A stretch of 64,000 bases of DNA, taken from positions 930,001 to 994,000 of the forward strand of contig JAGPYM010000014.1 in assembly GCA_020736575.1 (NCBI GenBank), in the 5' to 3' direction. The position numbers and the translations under genes were made by a program. Positions 1-11,123 of the stretch are shown here, one piece after another (the first letter of the stretch is position 1; every line of letters begins with the position of its first letter). The notes under the pieces are model-generated. The model made no database searches and was not told the origin of the DNA. It was given only the letters and a program-made list of their open reading frames with translations. The stretch comes from Thelonectria olida. Taxonomy: Eukaryota; Ascomycota; Sordariomycetes; Hypocreales; Nectriaceae.

Positions 1-2935
1 CAATCTGGCTTTCTATTTGTTCAGGTAGGCACCATAGCTCTGGGTGAATCGTGATGAACATGGAAATACTAAGTCAATTGGAGAATGACAGGCTCTGATC
101 TAATATTATGGAGTGTGCTAGGTGTTATCACTTGCCTGTCATGCCTCGAAACACATTATAATATTGGTATTCGAGAGTCGATACTGGAGGAGGCAAAGGA
201 ACCCATGCTTGCAGCGAACCGGGACGTTATTGTTTTGCGTCCGTTATAGCTATACAGGGTGCTTATACCGAGTTAAAAGGACGAATCTAATACTGACAAA
301 GTGCTTTGATGGACTTTGACAATGTCGATCTCTGATAGTCACGGGTGGCTCAGACGATTATCAAGCTGCCTTAATACTCGGCGTTAAACAATAATGAAAT
401 CATGTAATAAAGGAAGCAACCGAGCCGACCAATACGAGTATAATGGCCCCAAAACATCCAAGCACAATATACCCGTAAACCAAAGAGTACCCTCTCTTGT
501 TACAATCTAATAAAGGGTTTACTAACCACACATAACGAACCGAGGCTAGTGGTGCGATTGATGACCTCCAAAGCCATACTCTCTAAACCGACGGCCTTCT
601 CTTCAGCGGTCGTCTTTTCGTCCTTCCCCTACGTGAGTTAGAACGCTTCTTCGAACTCTCCTCTAATATGAATTCCACGCGATAAACTACCTCACCATAG
701 GTACGCCGCATCGAAACGCCAACAAATATAAGGATTTTCTCTTCATTGCAAGAGAGGGTATGTTTTTTCAGACAGAGCATATTGCCTAAACTTATCTCCA
801 ACGGCCGATTAACTCGTCACAACGGCACTAAATCTGTCGGCACCTCGCGTTTCTCAGATGGGGTACAGGTCAGTCATCAACATCAGGATGCTCAGCAAGA
901 GAATCATTCTGCCGGCGCAACCCACTTCCGTAGGTCAAACCCGTTCTTTCTAGGTGCAAACCATTGCCTCCAGAAAGCAGGCCATCGGAGTGCACCGTTC
1001 CTGGGCCATACTGTAGGTAGGCCGAAAACAAGCATCGTCAACAATGAAGGCTGAGGTATTCAGGCACAAATAAGAACGAGGAGGGGCAGACACTCCATGT
1101 AACGATCTGGTCAATTCCCAACGGATAAGACTAGAGGGTTCTAGGTTTATGTTGGCAGAGAGATCAGGGCGTTAAGGTCTGAGCAATGTAGTAGGTTGTT
1201 ACGTCTGGTGATGTGCTCAAATTAGATGAGTGTAACCAAGTTGTATTGAAAGCTGAAGTAGCTGTGTCTATCTGATGTGCTGAATGAATGTGTTTATATA
1301 CTGGCTACTTCTGTGAGTCAATCGTGGTCGACTCGAGTCGAACCGACCTGGTTCGACTTGCATAGTCGAGTTGAGTCGAACCGACCTGGTTCGACATGCA
1401 TATGGTGCGTCACGCCCATAGGGTAGTTTTTATGGGTCCACTGGATTCTGCCGTAGTTGACCGCCTGGTCCCCCACGGGGTCATGGCATGGGCCGTGACA
1501 CTCCACGGGAGGCACACGGCCCGCTTTCAATGCATCACACTGATGGCCAAACAGACCACGTTTTCTAGGAATCAGATTCGAGTAGCCATATTTAAAATAT
1601 AAACGGATTGAATTCTTGCAGTAATTCATTTTGGGGTTCGGAAATATGGGAGCTCTCGGCGGGGAGGGCGGAAGGGATTGATCGTGGCTATTGGGCGGCG
1701 AGCTCAGAGATATCCGGCGTTTATCCTAAAGTTGGGGTGCCTGGAAATGGGGCTGAACGGTGCGGCGACAAAGGCATCATATCGACGGCCAAACGCCCAA
1801 GCTCTGCGGCTGAGGACCATCCATGTCACCAGAGCTCGAAAAAAAATGCAGGGCCCAGAGGAGTAAGACCTGCAAAGTACAAACGGTAAGGACCGTAACA
1901 GAGAGGCACCTCGTAATCGGATTCACGGGGTCTGTCTATGCTATTACGCACTAATTTAAAATACGTCGGGATGCCATTGCAATTAAGTCTGCATTGTCAT
2001 GACCCTGAGCGAAGCTAGAGCTTCTTGGCTGAAAAACAGCACTTATTTTTGCTCAAAAGCCTCTGTGAGGGCCTCTATGAGACGTACTTAGAAGGCCCCT
2101 TTGAGAGACCTGCTTGGAAAGCCTGCCCGTGTGAGAGGAGAGAGCTTCTCTGACCTTCAGCCACGTCATGAACCTGTCTATGGAGTTTCACTGCGCCCCG
2201 ACTCGCCAAATTGCGTTGGGCCGGCTCTGAAACAATAAGCTGGAGCCATGGGAGAGATGGATGATAGAAGTAGGGTGCGGTGTGGTGCGTACAGCGGTGT
2301 GCGACTATCCATTCCAGTGACTGAGAGTGCTTGTGTGCGCTGTGCGCTGTCGAAAGGAGGCGCACACAACTTAACAGCCCGTGCAGGTGCGTTCTGGGTT
2401 TTCTCCATCTGCGGTTTTCTCTCCCAGTGACGTGTTGGGCGCGGTTTTCAATCGCAGTGGATCCGGGATCCCTGTGGAGCTGTGGTTGCGTAGTATATTT
2501 ATCCTGAGTCGTCCAGATGTCGTGGGGCAGCGCTCCCACGACAGTCCAGGGGTCTGTGCGGAGGCGATCACCTTTTGTGGAGCCGCTATTGCGGAGAGTA
2601 GCCAATCCCGAAGTCTTAGGCTGTGCGGTCCCGATTAATGGATATGTTGACTTGAGCTTGCTCTCGGCACAAGAGCATTGGAAGCAAGCGACCACATTAT
2701 GAACTCGGTAGATGGGTGGCCCTGATTCGAATGCTTTAGTATCATCCAATCTTCCCAAGGGGTGTAGGTGCCTTGATAAAAGGGATGCGCCCCCCCAGAT
2801 TCTCTCTGCCAATCTACCACCGTTCTCGCCAGACTGCATTTCTTCCAAGTTCTACTATTCCATCCCTTTCCTACAAGCCTATTACCCATATGTCACACGC
2901 CTACCTTCCCCCATCCACAGAAAGTCAACCTCATC
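1..2935. other. Gene-poor stretch
   Basis: I see no recognisable gene in this 2.9-kb stretch. Open frames exist on both strands, the longest about 257 codons on the minus strand at 2075-2848, but none shows a known domain, and several overlap each other in antisense. The only structured element I found is the tandem repeat at 1327-1402. Base composition is ordinary, so this is not an AT-rich block. Confidence 0.5.
1327..1402. repeat. 38-bp tandem repeat, two copies, each with an inner palindrome
   Basis: Two adjacent 38-bp units (1327-1364 and 1365-1402) agree at 35 of 38 positions. Each contains an identical 21-nt core, at 1337-1357 and 1375-1395, made of 8-bp inverted arms (gtcgaacc and ggttcgac) around the loop gacct. 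The cores could form hairpins in DNA or RNA or bind a dimeric protein. No neighbouring gene explains them. Confidence 0.85.
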
Positions 2936-3224
2936 ATGCCGGCAGACAACCCTCAGACACCCTCGTTTCAAGACATCAAGGTGAACAACAACCATTCATC
3001 CCCACTGTCACTCCATCACGTCTCTAACACGAATGAAGCAGGCTGAGGAAATCACCCTTACTCCCTTGTCTCGATACCTCTCCCAGACCGCCGCCGAGGA
3101 CCCTTGGTCCCCATTAGTTGTTGCCAAGAACAACACCTCCTCTCCAACGATCCCAAACCACCAGACCACCGACAAGTCTCAGGACGCCTCGTCCGTTGTT
3201 GCCAAGCAAGGTTCGACTGCATAA
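2936..3224 (+). CDS. Small hypothetical protein, two exons
   Basis: A 75-residue protein is predicted from exons 2936-2980 and 3042-3224. The 61-nt intron (2981-3041) starts GTGAAC, has a CTAAC branch-like site 20 nt before its end, and stops in GAAGCAG; joining keeps the frame. The leader upstream is CT-rich, as is usual for fungal promoters. The product begins MPADNPQTPSFQDIK, continues AEEITLTPLSRYL, and becomes rich in Ser, Thr, Asn and Gln. It has no signal peptide, membrane segment or cysteine. I do not recognise the family. An alternative start at 3033 (MKQ) lies inside the proposed intron. The splice logic is the main support. Confidence 0.5.
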
Positions 3225-3732
3225 GCACTCGACAACAGAGGACATACAGCCAATCCAACACACCTTCATTCCACCCATGCTCTTTGTGCACACTGTTCTT
3301 AATAGTATGGGTCTTGCGTACATCATACTACCTTACTGGGTTGTCGTTGGGCTTTAGATATCTCGGAGTTATTCGACAAGGACCACACAGTATACACAGT
3401 TCAATTTTACAATTTTATATACACGCTCAGCAACATCTTCTCTATTGAGAATAACTGTTCCCCGACCAAGTCTCTCCCACCTCCAAGTGATTTCGTACTT
3501 ACATTATTACTCCTAAATCATTCTACATTTGAGATGAACAAAGAATGCATCATCATCAATTTGAAATAAGAGTTCTACTGTATGTATTAACTGTGTTATT
3601 GTGCACGATTTGTATTAATAGCTCAGATCTCTATCTGGGTGGTTTCCATACAATGGCAACCTGACGTCTAAGTCAGCAGCGAAAAGGGGGTCAAAATGTT
3701 CAGTAAACAAAATAAATGGAAGAATACCTCGT

Positions 3733-3964
3733 ATGAATTACATCTTTATGGAATCCGGTTTGACCCTCTCATCTACCACAGGCACTTTCCATTTGCCATC
3801 CATGATATCGACTATCGAGACCATGCTGGTCGCCAAGGTAAGTACGCATTCTATATCTTCAATCTATAAAGTTAATTGCTACAATTATTCAGTTCAATGT
3901 CATAAGTTCAACTCTTACTGTACTTTCGGCTCACTGCTTTGACGCCGCCACCTTGCCTCTTTGA
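3733..3964 (+). CDS. Possible tiny hypothetical protein, two exons
   Basis: Exons 3733-3837 and 3893-3964 would encode 58 residues, joined across a 55-nt intron that begins GTAAGT and ends ATTCAG. The peptide starts MNYIFMESGLTLSS and ends in DAATLPL. I see no domain, and the coding character is weak. It lies in a decayed neighbourhood next to a dioxygenase relic, so it may itself be a remnant or chance. The rest of 3225-4126 holds nothing I can name. Confidence 0.2.
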
Positions 3965-4126
3965 TTTGCGTTGACGATTCGGCACACGATAGCAATAGCA
4001 GCGACGACGATAACACCTTCAATCCACTTCAATCATCTTTCCGGCAAAGTTGGTGAGAGTATCACATGTAGTATCACACGTGTTTGAACAGTAATGGGTT
4101 ATTCAATGAGAAGAAATACGTGGCAA

Positions 4127-4440
4127 TTATTGATTTCCCGTGGAGGCCACGTCTCCAAATCGATATTGCGCCCAACCTAAGCTACCCTCGTGAAGAGTCC
4201 ACGTCTGTTTTTCCCAGTCCGATCTCGCCGAGCCAGCAGCAATGTACATAGGCATTAGATGATCCATGGAGGGATGTGCTTGGTGTGCGTCCCCGCGCCA
4301 GCAGCAACGTGAACAGGCATCAGATGATCCATGAGTGTGTCCCTGCGCTTGGTTACAGCTGCTATTCTGTCTTCTCTTACGGACGGGTCCAACTCAACGG
4401 CTTCCTTGAGCGCGTTGCCAAAGCTGACTGTGTACGGCAT
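4127..4440 (-). pseudogene. Relic of a LigB/DODA-type extradiol dioxygenase (C-terminal end only)
   Basis: On the minus strand, from about 4440, the frame reads PYTVSFGNALKEAVELDP, then a frame change occurs and another frame gives DAHQAHPSMDHLMP followed by KQTWTLHEGSLGWAQYRFG, ending at TAA 4127-4129. These are the C-terminal blocks of the LigB/DODA family (non-haem iron ring-cleaving dioxygenases), recalled from family knowledge. The N-terminal catalytic part is absent: upstream the frame meets stops, and the SDR gene begins at 4681. A segment encoding MDHLMP..AAG occurs twice (4232-4268 and 4297-4333). The copies are offset by 65 bp, which breaks the frame. An acceptor-like CAG just before the first block suggests that it was once an internal exon. 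Confidence 0.7.
4232..4333. repeat. 37-bp direct duplication with C-to-T type differences
   Basis: Segments 4232-4268 and 4297-4333 are direct repeats. They differ at five sites, four of them transitions. At three sites the first copy carries t where the second carries c, and two of those are CpA-to-TpA changes. That is the footprint expected of repeat-induced point mutation. The repeat falls inside the dioxygenase relic. Confidence 0.7.
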
Positions 4441-4680
4441 TGGGCTGCATCATCATCACACGACTCTTCAACTTTCCTTTCATTGGCACTTTTCTCTGTC
4501 TTTGCTCTCCTTTCATTAGATGCGTCATAGGCTAATCACTTCTCAGGCTCTATGCGTTGTGAAACAAGATTATTATTTTGAATGATACGCGTGGAGTCAC
4601 TCCAGACAATCTCTCCAACGAACAACTCCTCGACTATCCACTTACACAACCCTCACCCAAAGCCAGAGCATCCAACCCCC

Positions 4681-5565
4681 TCAATCAGTATGATCAGTGC
4701 TCACAGTAACCTCCTTCCACTCATCCAACAGCTTCGTCGTCCGCTCACACTTATCCCGAATAAACGCATCGCAATCACTCCCCAGCGCAATCCTCACCGG
4801 CACCTCCCTCCCGCCGCTCACCCCCGTCCTCGTCAACACATCCACAATCACCGCACACCCCTTCTTCACATCCCCCAGCTGCTTCCCGTCCGTCACCTCC
4901 AGCTGCCTTCGCGTGATTCCCGTCGGCGTCTTCTCGTCATCGTACGCCGCCAGCGTCTTCTCCGTCCGCACCCGCACCCCGGGGTTCAGAAAGTTGGTCC
5001 TGAAATACCCGGGCTCGACCACCGTCGCCGTGATCTTGAACGGCGCCAGCTCCGCCTGCAGCGACTCGGCCAGCGACGACACGCACGCCTTGGTCATCGA
5101 GTACGCCGCGAAGCCCGGCCCGCCGCTCCAGCTGCCGATGCTGCCAAACGTCACCACGACGCCGCGCGTGTCGTTCAGCCCGACCTCTTGCGCGCGCATC
5201 CCCGGCAGGAAGGCGTTGATGGTGTTGACGGCGCCAAACACGTTCGTGTTGAAGCAATCGTAGACCTCCTTGGGGCTCATCTCCTCGACCGCGCCGTCGA
5301 GGATGAAGCCGGCCGCGTTAACCAGGTAGTCGACGCGGCCGTGCTTGGCAAAGACGTCCTTGGCGACGGCCTCGATGTCTGCGAGGGGCGCGGTGACGTC
5401 GAAGGAGATGGTGTGGGCGCCTTGGTCCGCGAGGTCCTTAATGCGGGCGGCGTTGCGGGCGGTGGCGACGACGATGTGGCCGCGGGCGAGGGCGATTTGG
5501 GCGAGTTCGTGGCCGAAACCGGATGAGGCTGCGGTGATGAACCAGACGGGAGTTGGAGAAGACAT
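4681..5565 (-). CDS. Short-chain dehydrogenase/reductase (SDR)
   Basis: A single-exon 294-residue protein of classical SDR type, a cytosolic NAD(P)-dependent oxidoreductase. The N-terminus has the Rossmann glycine motif TAASSGFG (residues 11-18) right after a beta strand. NAAG lies near residue 83, and the catalytic Tyr155 and Lys159 (YSMTK) follow a serine-rich strand near residue 142. The start at 5565 (MSSPTPVWF) is chosen because it opens directly on the Rossmann strand; the frame stays open upstream to 5736, but a TATA box at 5692-5699 places that part in the leader. The substrate cannot be deduced. The gene lies next to a dioxygenase relic, so it may be the survivor of a small catabolic pair, but that is inference. 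Confidence 0.9.
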   Translation of the reverse strand: MSSPTPVWFITAASSGFGHELAQIALARGHIVVATARNAARIKDLADQGAHTISFDVTAPLADIEAVAKDVFAKHGRVDYLVNAAGFILDGAVEEMSPKEVYDCFNTNVFGAVNTINAFLPGMRAQEVGLNDTRGVVVTFGSIGSWSGGPGFAAYSMTKACVSSLAESLQAELAPFKITATVVEPGYFRTNFLNPGVRVRTEKTLAAYDDEKTPTGITRRQLEVTDGKQLGDVKKGCAVIVDVLTRTGVSGGREVPVRIALGSDCDAFIRDKCERTTKLLDEWKEVTVSTDHTD

Positions 5566-5691
5566 GGTTTGATGATTTGATGTGGTGAGACTGGGTGTAG
5601 TTGTGTGTGTGCTGTGTAAGTGGAAGATGTTGCTAATTGTTGAGACTGCTGATGAGAAAGTGTTGAAAGCACGATGACGAACAACACGCTT

Positions 5692-5699
5692 CTTATATA
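5692..5699 (-). promoter_or_regulatory. TATA box of the SDR gene
   Basis: The minus strand reads TATATAAG, 127 bp upstream of the SDR start. The same word at a similar distance precedes the ADH and the unknown gene at 51469-52177, which suggests regulated promoters. Prediction only. Confidence 0.45.
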
Positions 5700-6497
5700 T
5701 CGCCAACCCCTCTCTACCTCTTCGCATCCTCTTCAATTGTTGGCTGCGGACTTACACACACGCACAAGTCTAAACTCCAACGGACATGGCCCGGCAATGA
5801 CGGTACGTATCGCCGAAAGCCTCTCCCGCCGAAACAGGTCCCATCATTGGCCGACTAAAAGCAAAGCAAAACAAGCCACTCGCCGAAGGTCACGTCGCTC
5901 CGCCCGCAGGTCAACTTAATTCTCACTGCATGTCGAAGGAGTGTGGATGAAGACGCTGGGTTGGATTGTGTTATTGTCCTAACGCCGAAACACCAAACGC
6001 CGCGCCGTTGGAGATAGCACAGGCATGTTTCGGAGATAGATAAGACTCCAATTAACCGGCTCCGACGCACCCAAGAGAACGCCACAATTGCACAGGAAGT
6101 AGCCGATTGGTTGACTCGTCTTTTCAGCCGCAAATAAGTTGCGTATTGTCTGTCGCCAATTGCTTGTGATGGATGCGTTGGCTTCGGCTACAGCGGACCT
6201 AATACTCCTGTCAGAGTCTCATTGCATCTCGCCAACCAACACCTCGCAAGTCACGCTCACAGGCCATCATACTCGTCAAATAATGGATTCAATACAATTT
6301 CATGCACTCGAGGGCTCATACGTCCCAATGTTAACCCGTACCTTCCGGAACTCCAAAGGCCGAAACTCCAGGCTTGAAAAATAGTCCACATGAATCATCC
6401 ATTCAATCCCATCCAAAGACCAAAAGGACGCTCTCTCCTCATTCCCTCGCTAACAATTTAATATCAGCCGATTGCCATTTTCATCTCCTTTCATCAT
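5700..6497. other. Intergenic, SDR promoter side and Kip3 3' end
   Basis: No gene is supported here. The stretch lies between the SDR promoter and the 3' end of the kinesin gene. Short open frames on both strands have no recognisable content. Confidence 0.5.
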
Positions 6498-9400
6498 CTA
6501 TCGCCAGTTCGTGCTACCTTGCCTGCGGTGACCCTGGGCTCCCGATCCGGTACCAATAGTGACTCGTCGGGCCTTGTCACCAGCAAAGCCTGCACGAGGG
6601 CTATCGGAAATCGTCTCCAATCTCACGCTCCCCGACATGTTCATCCGTCGGGCTTGTCCAGGCGTAAGTCGCTCACCCTTCCAATCAGGCGGAGAGCACG
6701 TCATGGGCGGGCTCCTCCTTCGCTCGGTGCTACCACGACGAAGTCGAGAGATGCCGTTGGTGGCGCTGGCCATGGCAGGCAAACTAGGCCTGGGTCCGGT
6801 TCGGCCGCCGTCTGCTGAGCCCATTGAGGAGAGTCGCTTCGCGTTTGCGGAAGCATTGCCAGTCATAAGGCTCGCCCTACGAACCTTCTCCTTCATGGCA
6901 GAGTGCAGTGCCGTGCGCAGCTTACGAGCATCAATGCTGCTAGCTTCCGAGTCCGAACCAGATCCAAAGCTCTTGCTGAGAGGGCTGTTCTCGTCGATGA
7001 TAGATGGCCTTGATCGAAGAGATCGAATTGGAATGCCTCCCAGGCTCGAAGGGGATGGTGACAGGTTGCCAGTCTTACTGACATCCAGAGATCGCAATGG
7101 AGGCGTTCGTTGAGTCTCGGGGGAGCTGGACTGCAAGTTGAGGCTCATCGAAGGAGCGCGAATGCCAGATGGTGATCCGCCAACAGAAGGCCTCGCCTTG
7201 GACAGGAAGCCTGCTTGGAATCGGCTTGGCTTTGCCACCAGACTCCTAACCTTGGGAAGCTCAAGACTTGGGCTCGACTCAGACTCCAGGTTGATCGTCG
7301 AGTTGGCTGTCAAGTCAGCCGTCAAGTCAGCCGTCAAGTTAGCCGTCAAGTTGAGCGTCTCATCCTTCTCCTCCTCTTCTTCTTCTGCCTCCATATCCTC
7401 TTCCTCGGGCTCGTCAGGCTGCTCTGGCTCTTGAAGATATGCGGGGAGAGTGGGGGCAACAAGACTCTTTTCAGGAGACGGCAGCGCTGGAGAAGAGGTA
7501 AACAGTTTCTGGGGGGTCTTCTCAAAGTCGGCCAAGGTTCCATTCTCAGACTCGTCATCTCGCCATCTTACGCCTCCCTTCTTGTTCTTCTTCACCGGCG
7601 TAAAGCTCACACCCTTCTTAGCCGCTCCCAACGCCTTACGTCGCCGGGGCGATGACTTCATTGGGCTCAAGTGGTGTTCAACGGCAGCTGGTGCGAAAAC
7701 GGGGGCTGCAATAGGCTTGACAGACACAACTGCTGTCTTCTTGCGCTTGGGTGTGCCTCTTCGGGTTGGTGGGAAAATCTCAGTGACGGAAAGAGATCCA
7801 TCTGGCTTGACGACCTGCGAAGCAGCAGTGTATCCAGTCTGAAGCAAGCGGTTGATGATCCCCTTGGCATGCGATACCGCCTCTTCCTCGTCCATCCCAA
7901 TAGTGTCGGCAAGGGATGACAAGATGTCGAACTGCGCAGTGAGAAGCATCTGCATCATGGAAGCCTGGCCGGCCTTGTCCTGTTCCAGAACCTCCTGGTA
8001 CGCCTCGCGGTTAAAGTTGGCCTTGAGAAGTTCAGCTTCCCGGGTCAGATTCGTAATTTCACCCGTGTCCGCTCCTTCACTGCCGTCGAGCTGTCGTAGG
8101 CTGTGGTTAAGGGCCGAGTCAATAGCCCGCTCCCAGTTCGACTTTTCCAACTTCTGGTGAATGTGATGTCGGCTGTGTTCCAGTTCCAAAAGAATGCCCT
8201 GGGCCGTCTTTCGGATAGAAGTCAGGTTCTGGGGCATCGAGTCCTCATCACCTCGCTGCTCGCAAATAGTGTCAAACGCAGCAATCCATCCTGAGAGCAT
8301 GCTGATTCGTCGTTCGATCGCCTTGAGCTTCTTCATGCTGTTGAGGCGTTCCTGGCGGTCCTGCGCCGAGTTTTCGTAAGCGGCCCGGATTCTTTGGATG
8401 CCTTCTCGGGCCGTCGAGTCTCGCTTCTCGCACTGCTTCTGGAACTTGACAAAGAAAATCTTCTCGGCATCCTTCTGCTGAGCCTTGAGCTCGTTGATCA
8501 GAGCCATCTGTTCATCAATCTTGACCAAAAAGTCCTTGACGTGGCGGTTCACGTTAAAGACATTGCGCGTCACCTTGGTCTGGATGTTCTTGGCCCGGTT
8601 GGCATATCGGAGCGTGTTCTGCGACTCGTCAAAGTGGGCGCTTGAAGGCGACACACACACAATCATGACCGTCTTGCAGTTACCGCCCAGCGAGAACTTG
8701 AGCAGTCGGGTCAACTTGCTGTTTCTGTAGGGCACGTGGGCCTTTTGTCGACGATCGCAGAGGGCGTTGATGCAGCTTCCGAGAGCCAGCAGGGACTTGT
8801 TGATGTTGGCGCCCTCGGTGAGACGCTCCCCGCGGTTCTTGGTGACAGATGCTCGCTCAGAACCAGCCAAGTCGATGATGCTGAGGGTGGCCATGGTGTG
8901 CGGCTCGCTGACGTCTGCGTTTCGGTCCTTCTGGGCAATGTTGATCTGAAGAACGGCGTGCGATCGCGATGAGGTGGCGTTGGCCTCAGTGGGCGACACA
9001 GTTCGATACTCATTTCCTTGGACAATCATGTCCATGACTTCCTGCACGTCCTTGGGGCGATGGCTGGTAAGACCAGAAACCGTCACGGCCTGGTTGCTGT
9101 CTTCTCGAAGCATCAGCCCGCCCTTGGGGGCAGTTGCACTGCCAGCGGGAACCAGGAGATCCCGAATCGTCTCGTTGTAAATCTCCAAGTAGCTGAGCGT
9201 CAGCTCCGTCTGCTTCTCCTGGCTGCGCTCGTCAATCTTCTCGAACAACTCCTGCATGGTCATGAAGATGATGCCAGGCTGTTGGCTCGTTCCCGTAATC
9301 GTGTGCGTCTTGCCACAGCCTGTGGCGCCGTAGGCAAACACGGTCGCATTGTATCCATCGAGGACGCTGTCGAGGAGGTTCCTGGTAGTGCCTTCGTAGA

Positions 9401-9884
9401 CTTCTGATTGTGTAGTGTTCTCGTCAAAGACGCGGTCAAAAGCGAATACTTGGTCCTTGACTTTCTTCGATCTAGGAAGTACGCTTCGGCCGAACTTGTG
9501 GACGGGGTTTTCCTCGGGGGGATCGAAGACCCTATGACTGGTTAACGTTGTTCATGTGTGTATGGGGGTTGCCGTACAAACAGCGGTCATCGACGACCTT
9601 GATCACATTGCGGATGCCACGCTGATGGAGTTTGGGCGTCGGGACCGCAGCGAGAGAGCCGTCGCCCAGAAAGACGGTGCCATCATCTGTCTTTTGTCTG
9701 CGAAATGTGTCAGTTTCAAATCGGTATATCGTCTCTCAGGTTCTCGTACAATTGCGCCGCTTCTCGGATTGTGAATGGCCGTACTCGGACTGGAAAGTGG
9801 TCAGCAACGGTCATCTACGTATAGTGCGCACCATATCTCTGACGTACCAGCAACAGTGATAGAAGACGCCCCTGGAGCCGCCAT
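6498..9884 (-). CDS. Kinesin-8 motor protein (Kip3 family)
   Basis: Plus-end-directed, microtubule-depolymerising kinesin that controls spindle and nuclear position. Exons are 9848-9884, 9750-9789, 9578-9697 and 6498-9531, with introns of 58, 52 and 46 nt; the product has 1076 residues. The start (MAAPGASSITVAVRVRPF) puts the first motor strand at the N-terminus, as in the family. Visible motor motifs are P-loop GATGCGKT (134-141), switch I NATSSRSH (from 250) and switch II DLAGSE (from 286). The neck, with HVKDFLVKIDEQMALINEL, is typical of kinesin-8. A coiled-coil stalk and a long basic, Ser/Pro-rich tail follow; the tail contains an acidic run and four LTA[N/D] repeats. The three tiny 5' exons make the start easy to miss. 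Confidence 0.95.
7309..7356. repeat. 12-bp in-frame tandem repeat in the Kip3 tail
   Basis: Four 12-bp units (gtcaagtcagcc and close variants) are arranged head to tail. On the coding strand they give LTAN/LTAD repeats in the disordered tail. The unit length keeps the frame, so copy number can vary without breaking the protein. Confidence 0.85.
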
Positions 9885-11123
9885 TGTATGGTTGTGTTTT
9901 CGCGCCACAGCTTATGTCGATTCGAAGCTGCAAAAGGCGCTGACCAGGCGGTGACGAAGCGAACACAGCTCTCACGCCAAAGTAAACAAACGTGAATGCC
10001 AAAGAATGAATGTCTTGCTCCTCCCCAGGGCAACAACCATGAGATCAATGCTTCGGGAGGAAAAGAAAAGTCGGGGAGCTGTCAAATTACTCGACCCGCG
10101 TGCTGCTGTGGTTAGTTAGTAAAAGACAGGATTAAAGCTACGACGGACGGTCGGCGTTGAGCGTCTTTCAAGTTCTGAACTGCCGAGCACGGGCGCGGGT
10201 GACGTTGGTTAGTTTGTTGTTTTAGGACCCGACGAGACGCGTTGCTGTGGCAACTGGGCGGGCGGCAAGGAGTGTCAGGGGCTGAACAAGGGTACCCTTA
10301 TCGCGGTGCGGCGCGTGTGACATGGCATCCACTGTGACTACCCTACACTTTGTTTTCGAAATTACGGTTTTCTCGCATTCCGAGAAGCAACAGTAAGAAT
10401 TTTCTAAGAGCTCTATCGATTTCAAGTGCCTATGCCGTGTTTTAATTGTCTTTGGTTTTACTCAGTCGGTGTGAGAGCTTAAACTCTTAGATAGACTGGA
10501 GTTTGTTCACACTGGCATGTCGCTTAGCTGTAAATCCTCCAAAACAAAAGCTTGTCATCATTCAGTGCACCGTGAAATGATCTGCTATAACTTGCTTTTC
10601 AAGATTTGGACGGTTCACTATGTTCCGACGGGTTAGTTGATTGCAACAGTAGACCCAATCGTTCAGTGGAGATCGGAAGTACCTGATGACGGGAAGTTGT
10701 GATGGTCAAAGAAAAGATGAAGAAGCTTGGTGATGACATCAAGAGTTTCAGAACAGGATGACCACCTGTCAGTAATTGGGCATCACCACATGATCAATTA
10801 ACTTAAATAGCAACACACACACGGAATCAATCTTGCCAAGTCAGTTCAGAAGTCACATTAGAAATTGCCAATCCATACCAGCGAACCCAGCAAGCCGCAT
10901 TGCTCAGCTCCTGTATATGGTCTTTCCATGCGCCAGCGCCTACAAAGAACGAGGAAGATCTTAATCTGTTAGTGAACAAATCACATTTATCCCTATAATT
11001 TACACTCCCTCAACGCCAACCATGCAAACACAAGGCCTTACCAACCCATCAGCAATACATACAACTTTCCATGTCCCCCATCCCATTCTGAATACTGTTG
11101 CTTTCCCTTCTCACTCCCAGCCC
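9885..11123. other. Intergenic: Kip3 promoter and 3' side of the zinc-finger gene
   Basis: I see no supported gene in about 1.2 kb. The segment next to 9885 must carry the Kip3 promoter. No TATA box or repeat stands out. Confidence 0.5.

Noticed and set aside
2075..2848. A 257-codon open frame on the minus strand
   Set aside because: No domain, an odd His/Ser/Arg/Thr-rich composition, and other open frames overlap it in every direction; length alone is not enough.
4582..5526. A 314-codon plus-strand frame
   Set aside because: It is the antisense shadow of the SDR gene: an Arg/His/Pro-rich translation in high-GC third-position DNA.
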